The notes under the pieces were generated by a model. The model made no database searches and was not told the DNA's origin. It saw only the letters and a list, made by a program, of their open reading frames with translations. DNA of 64,000 nt from Chrysemys picta bellii (lineage: Eukaryota; Chordata; Testudines; Emydidae): contig NC_088797.1 of the NCBI RefSeq assembly GCF_011386835.1, forward strand, positions 89,910,264 to 89,974,263, read 5' to 3'. Positions 10,721-21,596 of this stretch are shown here, in pieces. Made by a program: the position numbers and the translations under genes. Within the stretch, counting starts at the first letter, position 1, and each line of letters starts with the position of its first letter.

Positions 10721-12240
10721 GACTAACAGCTTCATATAGTGTTCAATAAACCCCCTGATACTGTCGTCCATCTATTATGATTAAAAGGTTAAAGATAGAC
10801 AACTATCAAGGAGGTGCAAAAGAAATGCATATTGAACCTCCTTGAGCCAGTAAGGGTGGTTTGTGCACCATGCTCAGATTCACTCCTGAGAGAAGGTAAC
10901 TGGGATTTCTGCTGTGTACTCTATCTTCTGGGTTGCATGGAGTTAGGAGCGGAGCAATTGTAATTTGCACGTGGTGGTTTCATCAGAGCTTCTGATCGTT
11001 GAAGCTCCTGTAGGGATGTGCTGCAACAGTACCTTTCCTAACTACTGTGGTCACATTCTTCTCCACCACTAGCTCTGCCTTCATTATGGGCCCCACCAGT
11101 CTTCAATGGCTGTCTCAGTGTAAGGAAGCTTTCAGTCATGTTGTGATGCCTCCCTGGAAGAATTTCTGCTAATTTTCTCTGGTTTATGTTGCTTGGTGCC
11201 AGGGTTGAATCTGGCCTAGTGTATATTGTACCTTTCAGTGTGCTGCATATCTGAAAGATTTTTCACATTTTTAGCTATGAAAGATGCTGCCTCGTGTAGT
11301 TTTATTGTTCTTCCCCTTCCCCATAAACTTCTGGAATAAATATGATTTTTTTTATTACAAAGTGATATTTTATTGCCCAGATTCCTAGCTGGTATCCAGA
11401 GAAACTAACAACCAGAATTTTTATCTGCCACATTTTAAAAGGATGTAAGAAAGCAAAGAACATAATTCACCGCATACTGTCCAAATATTTTAAGTAAGTT
11501 TACTCACCTAATCAATTCCTTTAGTCAAGGTTTGCTGAGGAACTGACAAAAGCTCCAGGTTCCTAAATGTTCTAATGTATGATCATTTGTTAGAGCCATA
11601 TTGAAATATTCCTGCTTATAAATAATCTATTTCTAAGAGTTCTGATACATTGATGTTAACATTGTGGCTATATTTTGCAGCTCTTTTTACCCCTGGGCAA
11701 AAGACTTCATTGAATTCATACAGGAAACGTGCAGGTGCTGACAACTATGTAGAATATTCCTAATAAAATTAAGGGTTTTTTTTTTTTGGTCACAAACTGA
11801 AAAATATGCTCATTCTTTTGGAATTTTTTTCTGAGGTTCCTGAATTTCTAATGAGCAAACATGGCTTATATAAAAACAGTGGGAATATCCTTTTTCTCAT
11901 GAGAAATTATCAACATTTCATAGAAAATTTTGTGTTTATAGCAAATTTACATGAAACACAATGAATTTCATACACAAATCTACAAAAGAAAAATAGTGAC
12001 TTTCACACAGCTCTTGTGCCAACCGTCCTCCTTAGAGTTGGCAAAAACTTACACTCTTTCTACTCTGTCTTCCAAAAAGCTATTGCAGTCCAATATATTT
12101 AAATGCATTTAACATATATGCATGTCTATTGCTCTCCCCAGATGTCTTTAGTTGTAGGTTTTGAATGATAGCAGATCTGGGAGTGAAGGGCACACACACA
12201 ACAGAATACGTTCCACATTTATATAATAGTTTTCTTGTAT
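10721..12240. other. Unassigned DNA
   Basis: No gene or clear repeat is recognised. Short T and A runs occur near 11347 and 11777. The first few hundred bases could still be decayed hAT sequence. Confidence 0.45.
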
Positions 12241-12244
12241 GGCC

Positions 12245-13060
12245 TAATCCTCTTGTCTAGACAGTAACCCACCTCTTTTACATGGACTCACATCCTGGGT
12301 CTCATGTGTTTTGAAGCCCTCCATGGTTTGGGTAATGACTGGTCATGTTCCTAGCTGTGGATATCTCAGAGACACTCACAGGTATCGAACCGGTGTCTGA
12401 CACCCTCCTTGGTTAGTGGGACCCTGTAGTCTGGCTACCTTAAATCCCCAAACCAGCACTTCAGTCCTTCTAAACCCCCTCTTCCTTAAACCCATTTCCA
12501 AAGAGTCCACCTAGCTGTGAGATCTCTGTTTCCTAATTAAACCCTTCAGGGACAATATGGTAGGAAAGCAAGGAACACAGGCTTAGCAAAGGAATTTCTT
12601 AACCATAGACACCTTATTCTTAATACAGCATGCCTGATATTTACAGATCTTTGAAAAACAACATACTCCCAACTGCAGATCCTTACCCTGATCTCACCCC
12701 TCCTATGACTCCTGGGATTGATGAATGTCCTTAGGGTAGGAAGGCTTTTCGGCCTTCTCTCCCCTTAACCTGGTGATCTCTTGCTTAGAGAAACACCCAC
12801 CTTTTAAATCTGTCTGAGCCTCTGTTTCCCCATTTGCTTCCACTGGTTGAATTTAGCTTCCAGACTCCCCATCCTCTCCTCAGTCAGGCTTTTAGGAATC
12901 ACTGGAAATCAATAGCCGTACTGCTAGAAAATCACTGTTTCAGTAGGAGAGATAATCCATTGATAGACATTAATGGGGTTCTCTCAGGGTTAGCCCTTTC
13001 TGGGGTATCTCACCCCCCAGCTTGAGCCGGACAGTACCTAGAATAGACTGGCCTTGTCAG
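12245..13060 (+). repeat. Dispersed repeat, copy 1 (possibly LTR-type)
   Basis: Positions 12541-12760 match 33725-33940 in the same orientation; the best block reads CAGCAAAGGAATTTGTTAACC in one copy and TTAGCAAAGGAATTTCTTAACC in the other. Both are followed by similar TCTGATCTCA/CTGATCTCAC and CCTATGA words. Length and non-coding character suggest an old LTR, but no terminal TG..CA pair or target duplication could be fixed. Outer limits are approximate. Confidence 0.45.
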
Positions 13061-13503
13061 GGCCAGGTGGTTTTCAACACAAAATGGATATCTTAATTGA
13101 ACATGGAGATTACAATGCAAAGTGAAGGTGGCAATGAAGGTTACAATCAAAAGTGGTATTCACAAGACAAAATGGAGTTCAGTTTGGCACAGACAGAGCC
13201 CCATTCTGTGTCACTTTACTCCAATGATCTCCCAGAAATTAGTTATAGATTGAAAAGCCTTGCAATAGTCCGTAAGCTAAATATTGCCCATCTTTTCAAT
13301 AGGGAAGCTGAGATGCAGAAGGGAACAGACAAATGAATTTTGACTCCCAGTTGTCTACATCAACTACTTGAACACACACTATGTTTCCCCACCTACCTGC
13401 ACAAAAAGAGCCAGATACATTAGTAAACTCCAACTGTTTTGCCTCACTCAAGCGGGACAGAGCGGCCATAAGTGGTTAGGCTGCATTAATGGTTGCTTTG
13501 TGC
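13061..13503. other. Unassigned DNA
   Basis: No gene is recognised. A 79-codon open frame at 13097-13336 has no domain. Confidence 0.4.
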
Positions 13504-13511
13504 TGCTAGAG

Positions 13512-13822
13512 CAGGGGTAGGCAACCTATGGCACCTGTGCCGAAGGCGGCACACGAGCTGATTTTCAGTGGCACACTCACTGCCCGGGTCCTGGCCACCG
13601 GTCCGGGGGGCTCTGCATTTTAATTTAATTTTAAATAAAGCTTCTTAAATATTTTAAAAACCTTATTTACTTTACATACAACAATAGTTTAGTTATATAT
13701 TATAGACTTATAGAAAGAGACCTTCTACAAACATTAAAATGTATTACTGGCACACGAAACCTTAATTTAGAGTGAATAAATGAAGACTCGGCACACCACT
13801 TCTGAAAGGTTGCTGACCCCTG
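13512..13822. mobile_element. Non-autonomous hAT MITE, 311 bp, with 8-bp TSD
   Basis: The ends read CAGGGGTAGGCAACCT and, inverted, CAGGGGTCAGCAACCT. The flanks carry an exact 8-bp duplication TGCTAGAG at 13504-13511 and 13823-13830. The interior is AT-rich and non-coding. CAG-starting inverted ends with an 8-bp target duplication are diagnostic of hAT transposition. Confidence 0.92.
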
Positions 13823-13830
13823 TGCTAGAG

Positions 13831-15758
13831 TGAGGCAAAGAGCCCACTAATCAAATTCAGCGGTGGGTTCTGAAAGCTCCACTTGGCCACTAAGAACACT
13901 ATTGCTTGGCTCGGTGAATATTCAAATGCTAAATAAATAAATAAAAGCTGCTTTTATTTGCCAGAGTGGCACAAAGTAGTCAACGCAAAGGTCTTGTACA
14001 TTTACAGGGTTGATTGCTGAAGATAAAGCACGGTGAATTAAATACAACTAACCCAATCTATTCAATATAGCATAGATGATAAAACATCTACAACTTAGTC
14101 TTCTTTTTCATGTAATATTTCATAGATGAATCCTATTGTAGTTAATCAGTACATACTGTACCTCAGAGAAACTACTCTGCACAATTCCTTTTCCAACTAA
14201 TTGCTGCAGCTTCAACTGAATGCAAGTTTGTCCAATAGCTTTTACAATAAGGTTTTCTTTACTTTCAAATGTTTTTCTTTTGGCAATACACACCTGGGAT
14301 TCACTTAACAAGCCCCTTTGCTGCCTGTAAGAGGGAAAAAATCCTAGATACTGCTGAAGTGTTTATTTCCACGATAAAATATTTTTGCCAGCTTCAGGAA
14401 CATATAAAAATGCTTGCGCTGATACATACTGCAGTTATTTCCTACCAGCACATGAATCACTGAAGACGTGATTAAGAACTCAGTACTGTGCCCATTACAC
14501 CTGAGGACATGAAACAGTTCAGCAGTTTGAGTTCTGGGATATCAATAAGGGTTTCCATAGAAAATTTGCAATGGAGACAATTCTAACGTGTTTTAGAAAC
14601 ATAACATTTTTGGAAGCAGTTATCTCTAATACCCAAAGAATATATCACTTTGTAGGAATATGTTTTGAACTTTGCAAAGTGATAAGCCTTTCACTTTCTG
14701 ATACACCGGTTAATTAAAAGATACATGTTGTTGTTCAAATGAACTATTTATAGTGACTGTTTCTTCCATTTTGTTAAAAAAAAAGTGCTAGAAATCAGAT
14801 CCAAATATTCAAATTAAATACGTTACACTAAGGAGATATTCTTGGTAAATAGAAAATTGATGAATATGATAAATTTTCTGATGGTTTATCTGTATCCCTA
14901 AAAATGGTGAAATCAAGATTTATTGCAAAAGGCAAAATTAACCAATCTTCTATAGCAGTAGCATGGATTGATGATTTTTATACACAATGTACTATTCTTC
15001 TTTTGTTTTATTGTATTTATAGAGGGGAAAATATTCATAAAATAATTGGATGTGGAAGATCATGACATTTTATACAGTTAATTTATTTTATACTTTTTCT
15101 AATTCACTCTAAGGATCCTGTCTGCACAAAGTTAACTGTGTCAGGGCACTGTGTTAGACCACAGTACTTCCCACGGCCTGGTATAACATGGAGCCTGATC
15201 CTAAAACTTTACTCACACAAATCAGTGGTCTTATAGTTCAGGTCCATAATCTGCTGCCACCTGTGGGGATGGGACTGGCCATGCTATTACCATTTTATGG
15301 AACTCAGGGCATACCGGTTTTACAGATTGGGGATATGGCAGTTTTACATAGGTATATCTTCCTTTATGACAGTGGAGTTACCCCTAATTTTATAGCATTA
15401 TGACGTCAGAAACAGTCTCTACCAGATACAAAGTTGGGGCATTGCCATATTGTATAGTGGTCCCACCAATGTAGACTGAGATTAAAACAACCACCTAATA
15501 TATTTACAGTTAGTATAGGGGAGAGGATGGCTGGGTCATGTCCCAAGATCTTAGCAAGAGCATACTTTTTGCATTTTGGTTCCTTTCAAATAAAGACACA
15601 TTCTCTGAGGATCTGCTCTTGTGAGGTGTTGCATGTTTCCTGTAATGTGCTGAACACCTTCTAGTCCCATTGAAGTCAACAGAAGTTGAGTGTGCTCAGC
15701 ATCTCACAGGATTGGGTTCTTCAGGTAAAACTCAGTTTTATTTTTTATTATTATTAAT
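13831..15758. other. AT-rich unassigned DNA
   Basis: No gene, RNA or clear repeat is recognised. Several short open frames (for example 14120-14311 and 15188-15403) have no domain or neighbouring support. Confidence 0.5.
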
Positions 15759-15761
15759 GGA

Positions 15762-15946
15762 GATATACCTATCTCCTAGAACGGGAAGGGACCTTGAAAG
15801 GTCATCAAGTCCAGCCCCCTGCCTTCACTAGCAGGACCAAGTACTGATTTTGCCCCAGATCCCTAAGTGGCCCCCTCAAGGATTGAACTCACAACCCTGG
15901 GTTTCATTAGGCCAATGCTCAAACCACTGAGCTATCCCTCCCCCCC
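15762..15946 (-). repeat. tRNA-derived SINE, turtle type, minus strand
   Basis: On the minus strand it starts with GAGGGATAGCTCAGTGGTTTG (A box), with GGGTTGTGAGTTCAATCC (B box) about 40 bp further. The unique body follows, with TAGTGAAGGCAGGGGGCTGG and TTCCCGTTCTAGGAGATAGG. The same sequence occurs on the plus strand at 51.3 kb. A tRNA-like pol III head of this kind characterises the tRNA-Lys-derived SINEs of cryptodiran turtles. Family naming is from memory. Confidence 0.85.
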
Positions 15947-16958
15947 AGTTTGAGTAAGTGAGCTGGGCATTCAGGAAATATGTGGGGCAGACTTCAGCCT
16001 ACAAAGTCCTGATCCCTTGAAATCAATGGGAGTTTTGTCATTGTCTCCAGCGGGGCTGGGATTTCCCCCATAGAGTCCAGCAGTTGTCCTTTCATCATAG
16101 CATGATTCAAGGAGTCTAATGGAGTACAACAAATAAATCAATATTTAATTTAAAAAATCATCAGTGAACCCATCCATCCATGGGGTAGTGTATTTGAGGG
16201 GCATTATTTAACTAGTTCCATCTTCCAACTTATATATTTTTTTCTTCTTTTTTTAAATTTAAAGATACAGATGCGCAGGTTCATGTGAGCTGTGCTGGTG
16301 CAAGATTGGAGGAAGGTCTGGGTGCAAAGACAGATTTAAGCCACCTGAGTCCCAGTCTAACAGTAGAAGAATTACAAAATTCCACCCAGAAACAGGTAAG
16401 GGCAAGAGGCCCAAGACCTGAGGTGTTTCCTTTTAGAGAGACAGAAGGGAGGCAGAGGTGCTGCCATGTAACCATAACAACCTGCAATGATGGGTCAACA
16501 TCACACAAGGATTCCCTAACACAAAGAACCTTCAGGGGGGCTAGTTAAGCTGAATACAGCCAAGGTTCTGGCCCCAAAGTGTTTGTGGCCACAATCTTGC
16601 AAACACTTATGCATGTGCTTGCTCCCATTAATATTAGTGAAATAACACACAGGATTAATTTCAATCAAGGTTTATTTTTCTGTAGTAACTATGGGCCTCA
16701 TCCAAACTACTTAAGTCAATAGTAGGCTTTCCAGTGATTTTAAATTGGCAATGGATCAGGCCCTGTGTGTGATGTCAGGATATTGCATGTATATCTTTGT
16801 TTTTCCCTTAATTTCTCAAACATTTTCACACACTAAACCCTGATTTTTACCCTACAGACATTTCATATAGTAACTTTTTCCAGCAGTAATTTGATATGGC
16901 ATCATGTTAAGTAGGCACTGTTGGCTACTGCATTAGTTTTTGAGGTAGGCTTGTTAGT
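15947..16958. other. Unassigned DNA
   Basis: Nothing gene-like is supported. Overlapping frames on both strands at 16281-16548 are shadows of a moderately GC-rich stretch and show no domain. Confidence 0.45.
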
Positions 16959-16959
16959 A

Positions 16960-17045
16960 GACCCATAGACTTGAAGGCTGGAAGGGACCATCATGATTAT
17001 CTAGTCTGCCCTCCTGTTCATCCTAGAATTTCCCTGTGCAGAAAG
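16960..17045 (-). repeat. CR1 LINE 3' end fragment, minus strand
   Basis: CATAGACTTGAAGGCTGG followed by AAGGGACCATCATGATTATC is the reverse complement of a CR1-type 3' terminus. It is comparable with the plus-strand end ATCCCTTCTGGCCTTGTAAT at 21197-21216. Only the last ~85 bp are recognisable, as expected for a 5'-truncated insertion. Confidence 0.7.
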
Positions 17046-17640
17046 TTATACCTTGGTCTTTGTTTCTCTTCTTACAGACAAAAACTTCATTTTCAGTACT
17101 CTGAAGCTGTACATCACTTAGACAGCAGATTTTAAATACATGTTTTATTAGTTTTACCATTTTCTGTGAGAACTCTGAGCATGAACAAAATCAGTATGTT
17201 GGTGAAAAAAAAGTGGGACATTTGCAGTCTACAATCATCTGAGAACCACAGGAAGATTCTGTGGGCTTCCTTGTCCCCACAGTCTAGCCTTAGGACATTC
17301 CTACTTCTTTTCTCTCATGTGATTCTGAATGCTATATTTGGGTATATAGGAGTTTTCAGCTAGTGAAGGTATGTGATGGCAGCAGAAATTACATTTTGCC
17401 TATTTGCACCAGTCCTCTCCTATGAAAGCACAAGCTTAATGCTGTTCAGTGGAAAACAGATTCCATAGTGAAAACTTGTTTTTGCTGAGGCTACAAATGA
17501 TCATCACATCAAAAAGAGTAAGAAGTGATTTAATTTTATTCTGAACTTGGGTATCACATATTCCCATGTAGCTGCATGCTGTGAAATGAAGAAAAGTTTA
17601 GTAATCTGGATGAGCAATTGTCTCAAAAGGTTATTTTAAA
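17046..17640. other. Unassigned DNA
   Basis: No gene or repeat is recognised with confidence. The upstream limit of the following CR1 is uncertain and may reach into this stretch. Confidence 0.4.
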
Positions 17641-17644
17641 AAAA

Positions 17645-20238
17645 CCTCCCAACAACAGAAAGCCTACAAAGAATGGATTAGCAAGGAAAGCTACCTTTTT
17701 GTGGTCAGTAAGTGCATGGAAAAAGTGAAAACTGCCAAAGGCCCAGCAAAGCTGGATGGTTTAAAGGAAATTAAAACCAATAGTAAAAGGTTCATTAGAC
17801 ATATAAAATAAAAGAAAACAAGGAAAGAAGTAGTGGGACCTCTAAGCATTGAGGTTGGGGTGGAAATTAAGATAATCTAGGTAGGGCCCCACATCTAAGT
17901 GAATACTTGGACTCGCTTTTTAATAAGGATAATGAGGATCTTGGGGGCAGTGGCAGGATGGCTAATCAGAACAGAGGATACAGAACTAGAAATTACCGTT
18001 TGAGGAAGAAACCATATTCAAACATCTTAATGGAACCAAACTGGGGATTCCAGATAATCTCTATCCAAAATATTATAGGAACTGGCACATGAAATTACAA
18101 GACCAATAGCAAAGATTTTTGATGAATCAATAAACTTGGGGGTCGTGCCCTATGACTGAGAATTGCAAATATAGTATCTATATTTAAGAAAAGGGAAAAA
18201 AAGTGATCCGGGAAACAACAGGCCCATTAGTTTGACCTCAATGTATGCAAGGTTTAAAAACAAATTTTGAAAAAAAGAGTAATTAAAAACATAGTGGTAA
18301 ACAGTATTTGGGATAAAATACAACATAGTTTTACAAAAGATAAATTGTGCCTGACAAACTTGATTTCTTTCTTTAAGATAGCTATTTTCTAGCCCAGGGA
18401 TTGGCAACCTTTGGCATGTGGTTCACCAGGGTAAGCACCCTGATTGGCCAGGCTGGTTTGTTTACCTGCTGCGTCTGCAGGTGCGGCCGTTCGCGGCTCC
18501 CATTGGCCACGGTTCGCCGCTCCAGGCCAATGGGGGCTGCAGGAAGCAGCGCAGGACGAGGGATGTGCTAGCCGCTGCTTCCCACCACCCCCATTGGCCT
18601 GGAGTGGCGAACCACGGACAGTAGGAGCTGCCATCGTCCAAACCTGCGGACGCAGCAGGTAAACAAACCGGCCCGGCCAGCCAGGGTGCTTACTCTGGCG
18701 AACCGTGTGCCAAAGGTTGCCCATCCCTGTTCTAGCCAAAGGAAATGCAGTAGATCTAATCTACGTGGATTTCAGTAAAGCATTTGATACAGTTCCACAT
18801 GGGAAATGTATTAATTAAATTGGAGAAGATGGGGATTAATGTAAGAATTTAAAGGTTTGTAAGGAACTGGGTAAAGGGGAGACTACAACAGACAATGCTG
18901 AAAGGTGAACTATCAGGATGGAGAGAGGTTACTAGTGGAGTTCCTCAAGTATCTGTCTTGGGACTAATCTTATTTAACATTTTTATTAATGATCGTGGCA
19001 CAAAAAATGGGAGTGTGCTAGTAAAATTTGAAGATGACACAAAATTGGGAGTTATTGTCCATACAAAGGAGGACCGTAATATCAGACAAGAATATCATAC
19101 AGACGTTGAAATCTTGAGTAATAGAAATTAGATGATATTTAAGAGTATAAACTCATGCACTTGGGGACTAGCAACAAGAATTTTTGTTATAAGCTGGGTA
19201 CATATAAATTGGAAGCAACAGAGGAGGAGAATGACCTGGGTGTATTGGCTGATCACAGGATGACTATGAGCTACCAATGTCTTGTGGCCATGAGAAAAGG
19301 CTAATGCAATCCTAGGATGCATTAGGCAAGGTATTTCCAGTAGAGCTAGGGAATGTTATTATTATTATACAAGGCACTGGTGAGATCTCATCTGAAATAC
19401 TGTGTGCAGTTCTGGTTTCCCATGTTTAAGGAAGATGAATTCAAACTGGAACGAGTGCAGAGAAGGGCTACTAGGATGATCAGAAGAATGGAGAACCTGC
19501 CTTACGAGAAGAGACTTAAGGAGCATGGCTTGTCTAGCCTAACAAAACTGAGGATGAGTAGAACTATGATTATTCTCTATAAATACATCAGAGGGATAAA
19601 CACAAGGGAGGGAAAGGAGTTATTTAAGTTAAGGGCCAATGTTGGCACAAGAACAAATGGATGTAAACTGGCCATCAATTAGTTTAGGCTTCAAATTAGA
19701 CAAAGGTTTCTAACCCACAGAGGAGTGAAGTTCTGGAACAGCAATCCTAGGGTAGTATTGGTGGGGCAAAAAATGTAACCTGTTTTAAGACTGAGCTTGA
19801 TAAATTTATAGAAGAGATGGTATGAGGAGATCGCCTACGATGGCATATGGCCCATCTGAGACTGCTAATAGCAAATATCTCTGACAGCCAGAGTTGGTGC
19901 CTAGATGGGGAGGGCTCAGAGTTACTACAGAGAGTTCTTTCCCAGATGTCTGTCTGGTGGGTCTTGCCCACATGCTCGGGGTCTAACTGATTCCCATATT
20001 TGAGGTCAGGAAGGAATTTTCCCCTAGGTAAGATTGGAAGAAATCTAGGGATGTTTTTTTGTTTGTTTGTTTTGCCTACATCTGCAGTATAGGGCACAGG
20101 TCACATGCTGGTTTGAACCAGAGTAAATGGTGGATTCTATGTAACTTGAAATCTTTAAATCAAGATTTGAGGACTTCAGTAACTCAACCAGAGGTTATGG
20201 GCCTACTACAGGAGCCAGTGGGTGAGATTCTGTGGAGA
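17645..20238 (+). pseudogene. CR1-type LINE reverse transcriptase relic, interrupted by a foldback element
   Basis: Reverse transcriptase fragments run in order on the plus strand. KTAKGPAKLDGL lies near 17730. A KGKKSDPGNNRPISLTS-type block lies near 18195-18240 and YVDFSKAFDTVPHG near 18760-18800. Next is TSGVPQVSVLGLILFNIFIN at 18940-18995, where the usual Q-G-S is changed. FEDDTKLG near 19025 stands for the catalytic FADD box, with the A changed to E. A C-terminal YCVQFW and LERVQRRATRMI block lies at 19353-19680, and 3' untranslated sequence follows. Stops and frameshifts are scattered, so it is dead. The protein would copy element RNA at nicked target DNA. A 335-bp foldback with its own target duplication splits it between 18394 and 18730. 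The terminal repeat-like end of CR1 is missing, so the 3' end seems cut near 20238. Confidence 0.85.
18395..18729. mobile_element. GC-rich hAT-type foldback MITE, 335 bp, inserted in CR1
   Basis: The ends read CAGGGATTGGCAACCTTTGG and, inverted, CAGGGATGGGCAACCTTTGG. An exact 8-bp duplication TTCTAGCC is found at 18387-18394 and 18730-18737. The two halves are long inverted copies of each other, so the whole element can fold into one hairpin. It is far richer in GC and CpG than its surroundings and holds ATTGGC/GCCAAT motifs near 18440, 18500, 18527 and 18592. Open frames on both strands here are shadows of composition. A related element is at 54.9 kb. Confidence 0.93.
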
Positions 20239-20372
20239 TAGAGTTTAATTTTATCCCTAAACTAGCAACGACAGGGTTGTGTTTTGGGGAAAAAAGTGAA
20301 AAGCTTCCTGCATTTTGCTATGTTTCTTGTGATTCAATGTAAACATCCAGTTGTCATTCTAGGTTATGATCA
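20239..20372. other. Unassigned spacer
   Basis: Short stretch between the CR1 relic and the PLE tail fragment. Nothing is recognised. Confidence 0.4.
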
Positions 20373-20373
20373 A

Positions 20374-20460
20374 CAGAGGGTCCTGTGGCACCTTTAAGAC
20401 TAACAGAAGTATTGGAGCATAAGCTTTCGTGGGTGAATGCCCACTTCATCGGATGCATGT
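20374..20460 (-). mobile_element. PLE tail fragment (subfamily A), minus strand
   Basis: The reverse complement matches the tail of the element at 9.1 kb: CACGAAAGCTTATGCTCC, then ACTTCTGTTAGTCTTAAAGG, then GGTGCCACAGGACCCTCTGT. Neither the coding part nor a second arm was found. It could be the remnant of a foldback insertion that lost one side. Confidence 0.8.
20415..20452 (-). ncRNA. Hammerhead-like core, mutated (PLE subfamily A)
   Basis: On the minus strand it reads CCGATGA (U4 changed to C), a GTGGG/CCCAC stem II, GAAA, GC-TTAT-GC and TC. Stem II and stem III are intact, but the changed U4 in the core should impair catalysis. Confidence 0.4.
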
Positions 20461-20860
20461 GTCACTATCTTCTCTTGCTGGTGTATATAACTGTTGAATG
20501 TAATTATTGTTGTTGATAAAAAAAGTATTGATACATTTATCTTGCCCTATAGTACTCTTTTTACTCAAAATAACTTGTGTATTACAATTTTCTTTTGTAA
20601 TATTAGTCTGTCGCTGTAATGAAGCTCTCACAGTGAGTTGTGATTGGCTACTTTGCATTGTTGTAATTGTTCTTTTTGTATAATAGTTTTTTGACTTTAT
20701 TACTGCAATGCACCATGCTTATGAAGACTTCTTGAAGTTCTGAGGCAGCAATACTGCATTACTGTTTCCCCCATTGCAAGTGAAGTTTATTTTCCCTTAC
20801 TATTTCATTTTTATAATTTGTTGAACAAGAGGTTCTTCTGTTGTTGTTATAATAATAAAG
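20461..20860. other. AT-rich unassigned DNA
   Basis: No gene or clear repeat is recognised. Confidence 0.45.
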
Positions 20861-20861
20861 A

Positions 20862-21228
20862 GAAGGTTTAGGGGTGACTTGATTACAGTCTATAAATGCC
20901 TACATAGGAAACAAATATTTGATAATGTGCTCTTTAATCTATCAGAGAAAGGTATAACACAATCCAATGGCTGGAAGCTGAAGCTAAACTTATTCAGACT
21001 GGGAACAGGTGTATATTTTTAACAGAGAGGGTAGTTAACCACTAGAACAATTTAGCAAGGGTCATGGTGGATTGTCCATCACTGGCAATTTTAAAATCAA
21101 GATTGGATGTTTTTCTAAAAGATATACTCTAAGTATTATTTTGAGGAAGTTCTATGGCCTGTCTTATTCAAGAGGTCAGACTAGATAACAACAATGATCC
21201 CTTCTGGCCTTGTAATCTATGAATATTA
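20862..21228 (+). repeat. CR1 LINE 3' end fragment
   Basis: About 365 bp of CR1-type C-terminal and 3' sequence. GGGGTGACTTGATTACAGTC is the GDLI-type region, GATTGGATGTTTTTCTAAAAG stands for the conserved LDRF-type end, and the terminus reads GATCCCTTCTGGCCTTGTAA. It is a separate, 5'-truncated insertion from the CR1 at 17.6-20.2 kb. Confidence 0.8.
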
Positions 21229-21588
21229 TTTGAAATGCATGAGAGATGAGCCTAACCAAAAGCCCAGAGACCAAAAAACTCACTATTTGCTGAATCAGGA
21301 CTTTAAGGCTGACTCCTCTGTAATTCATAGGCTGAACCAAAACTCTGGAGCCATGTATTCTTGGACATTACTTATATAAATTACCTTATTTTTATCTCGA
21401 CTGTTACATCAGGGAGGATCCCAAAGAATTTTGTAGACTTGAATGAAAACAAGCTACAATATATAGACCATTCAAAAATAGTGTTTATGCAACATTAAGG
21501 CTGAGATACCAAAAGTCGGGAAATCCAGCAGTAAAGCTGAAAACTGTAGTTCCATCTCTTAAAAGTTACCCCTTAAATTCTGTTCTCT
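21229..21588. other. Unassigned DNA
   Basis: No gene or clear repeat is recognised. Confidence 0.45.
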
Positions 21589-21596
21589 CTTTATAA

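Noticed and set aside
15762..15946. tRNA-like A and B boxes that could suggest a real tRNA gene
   Set aside because: There is no cloverleaf closing, the body and tail continue as a SINE, and a second copy exists at 51.3 kb.
18389..18739. Open frames on both strands in the GC-rich foldback
   Set aside because: The element is a non-coding inverted repeat, so mirrored frames are expected.
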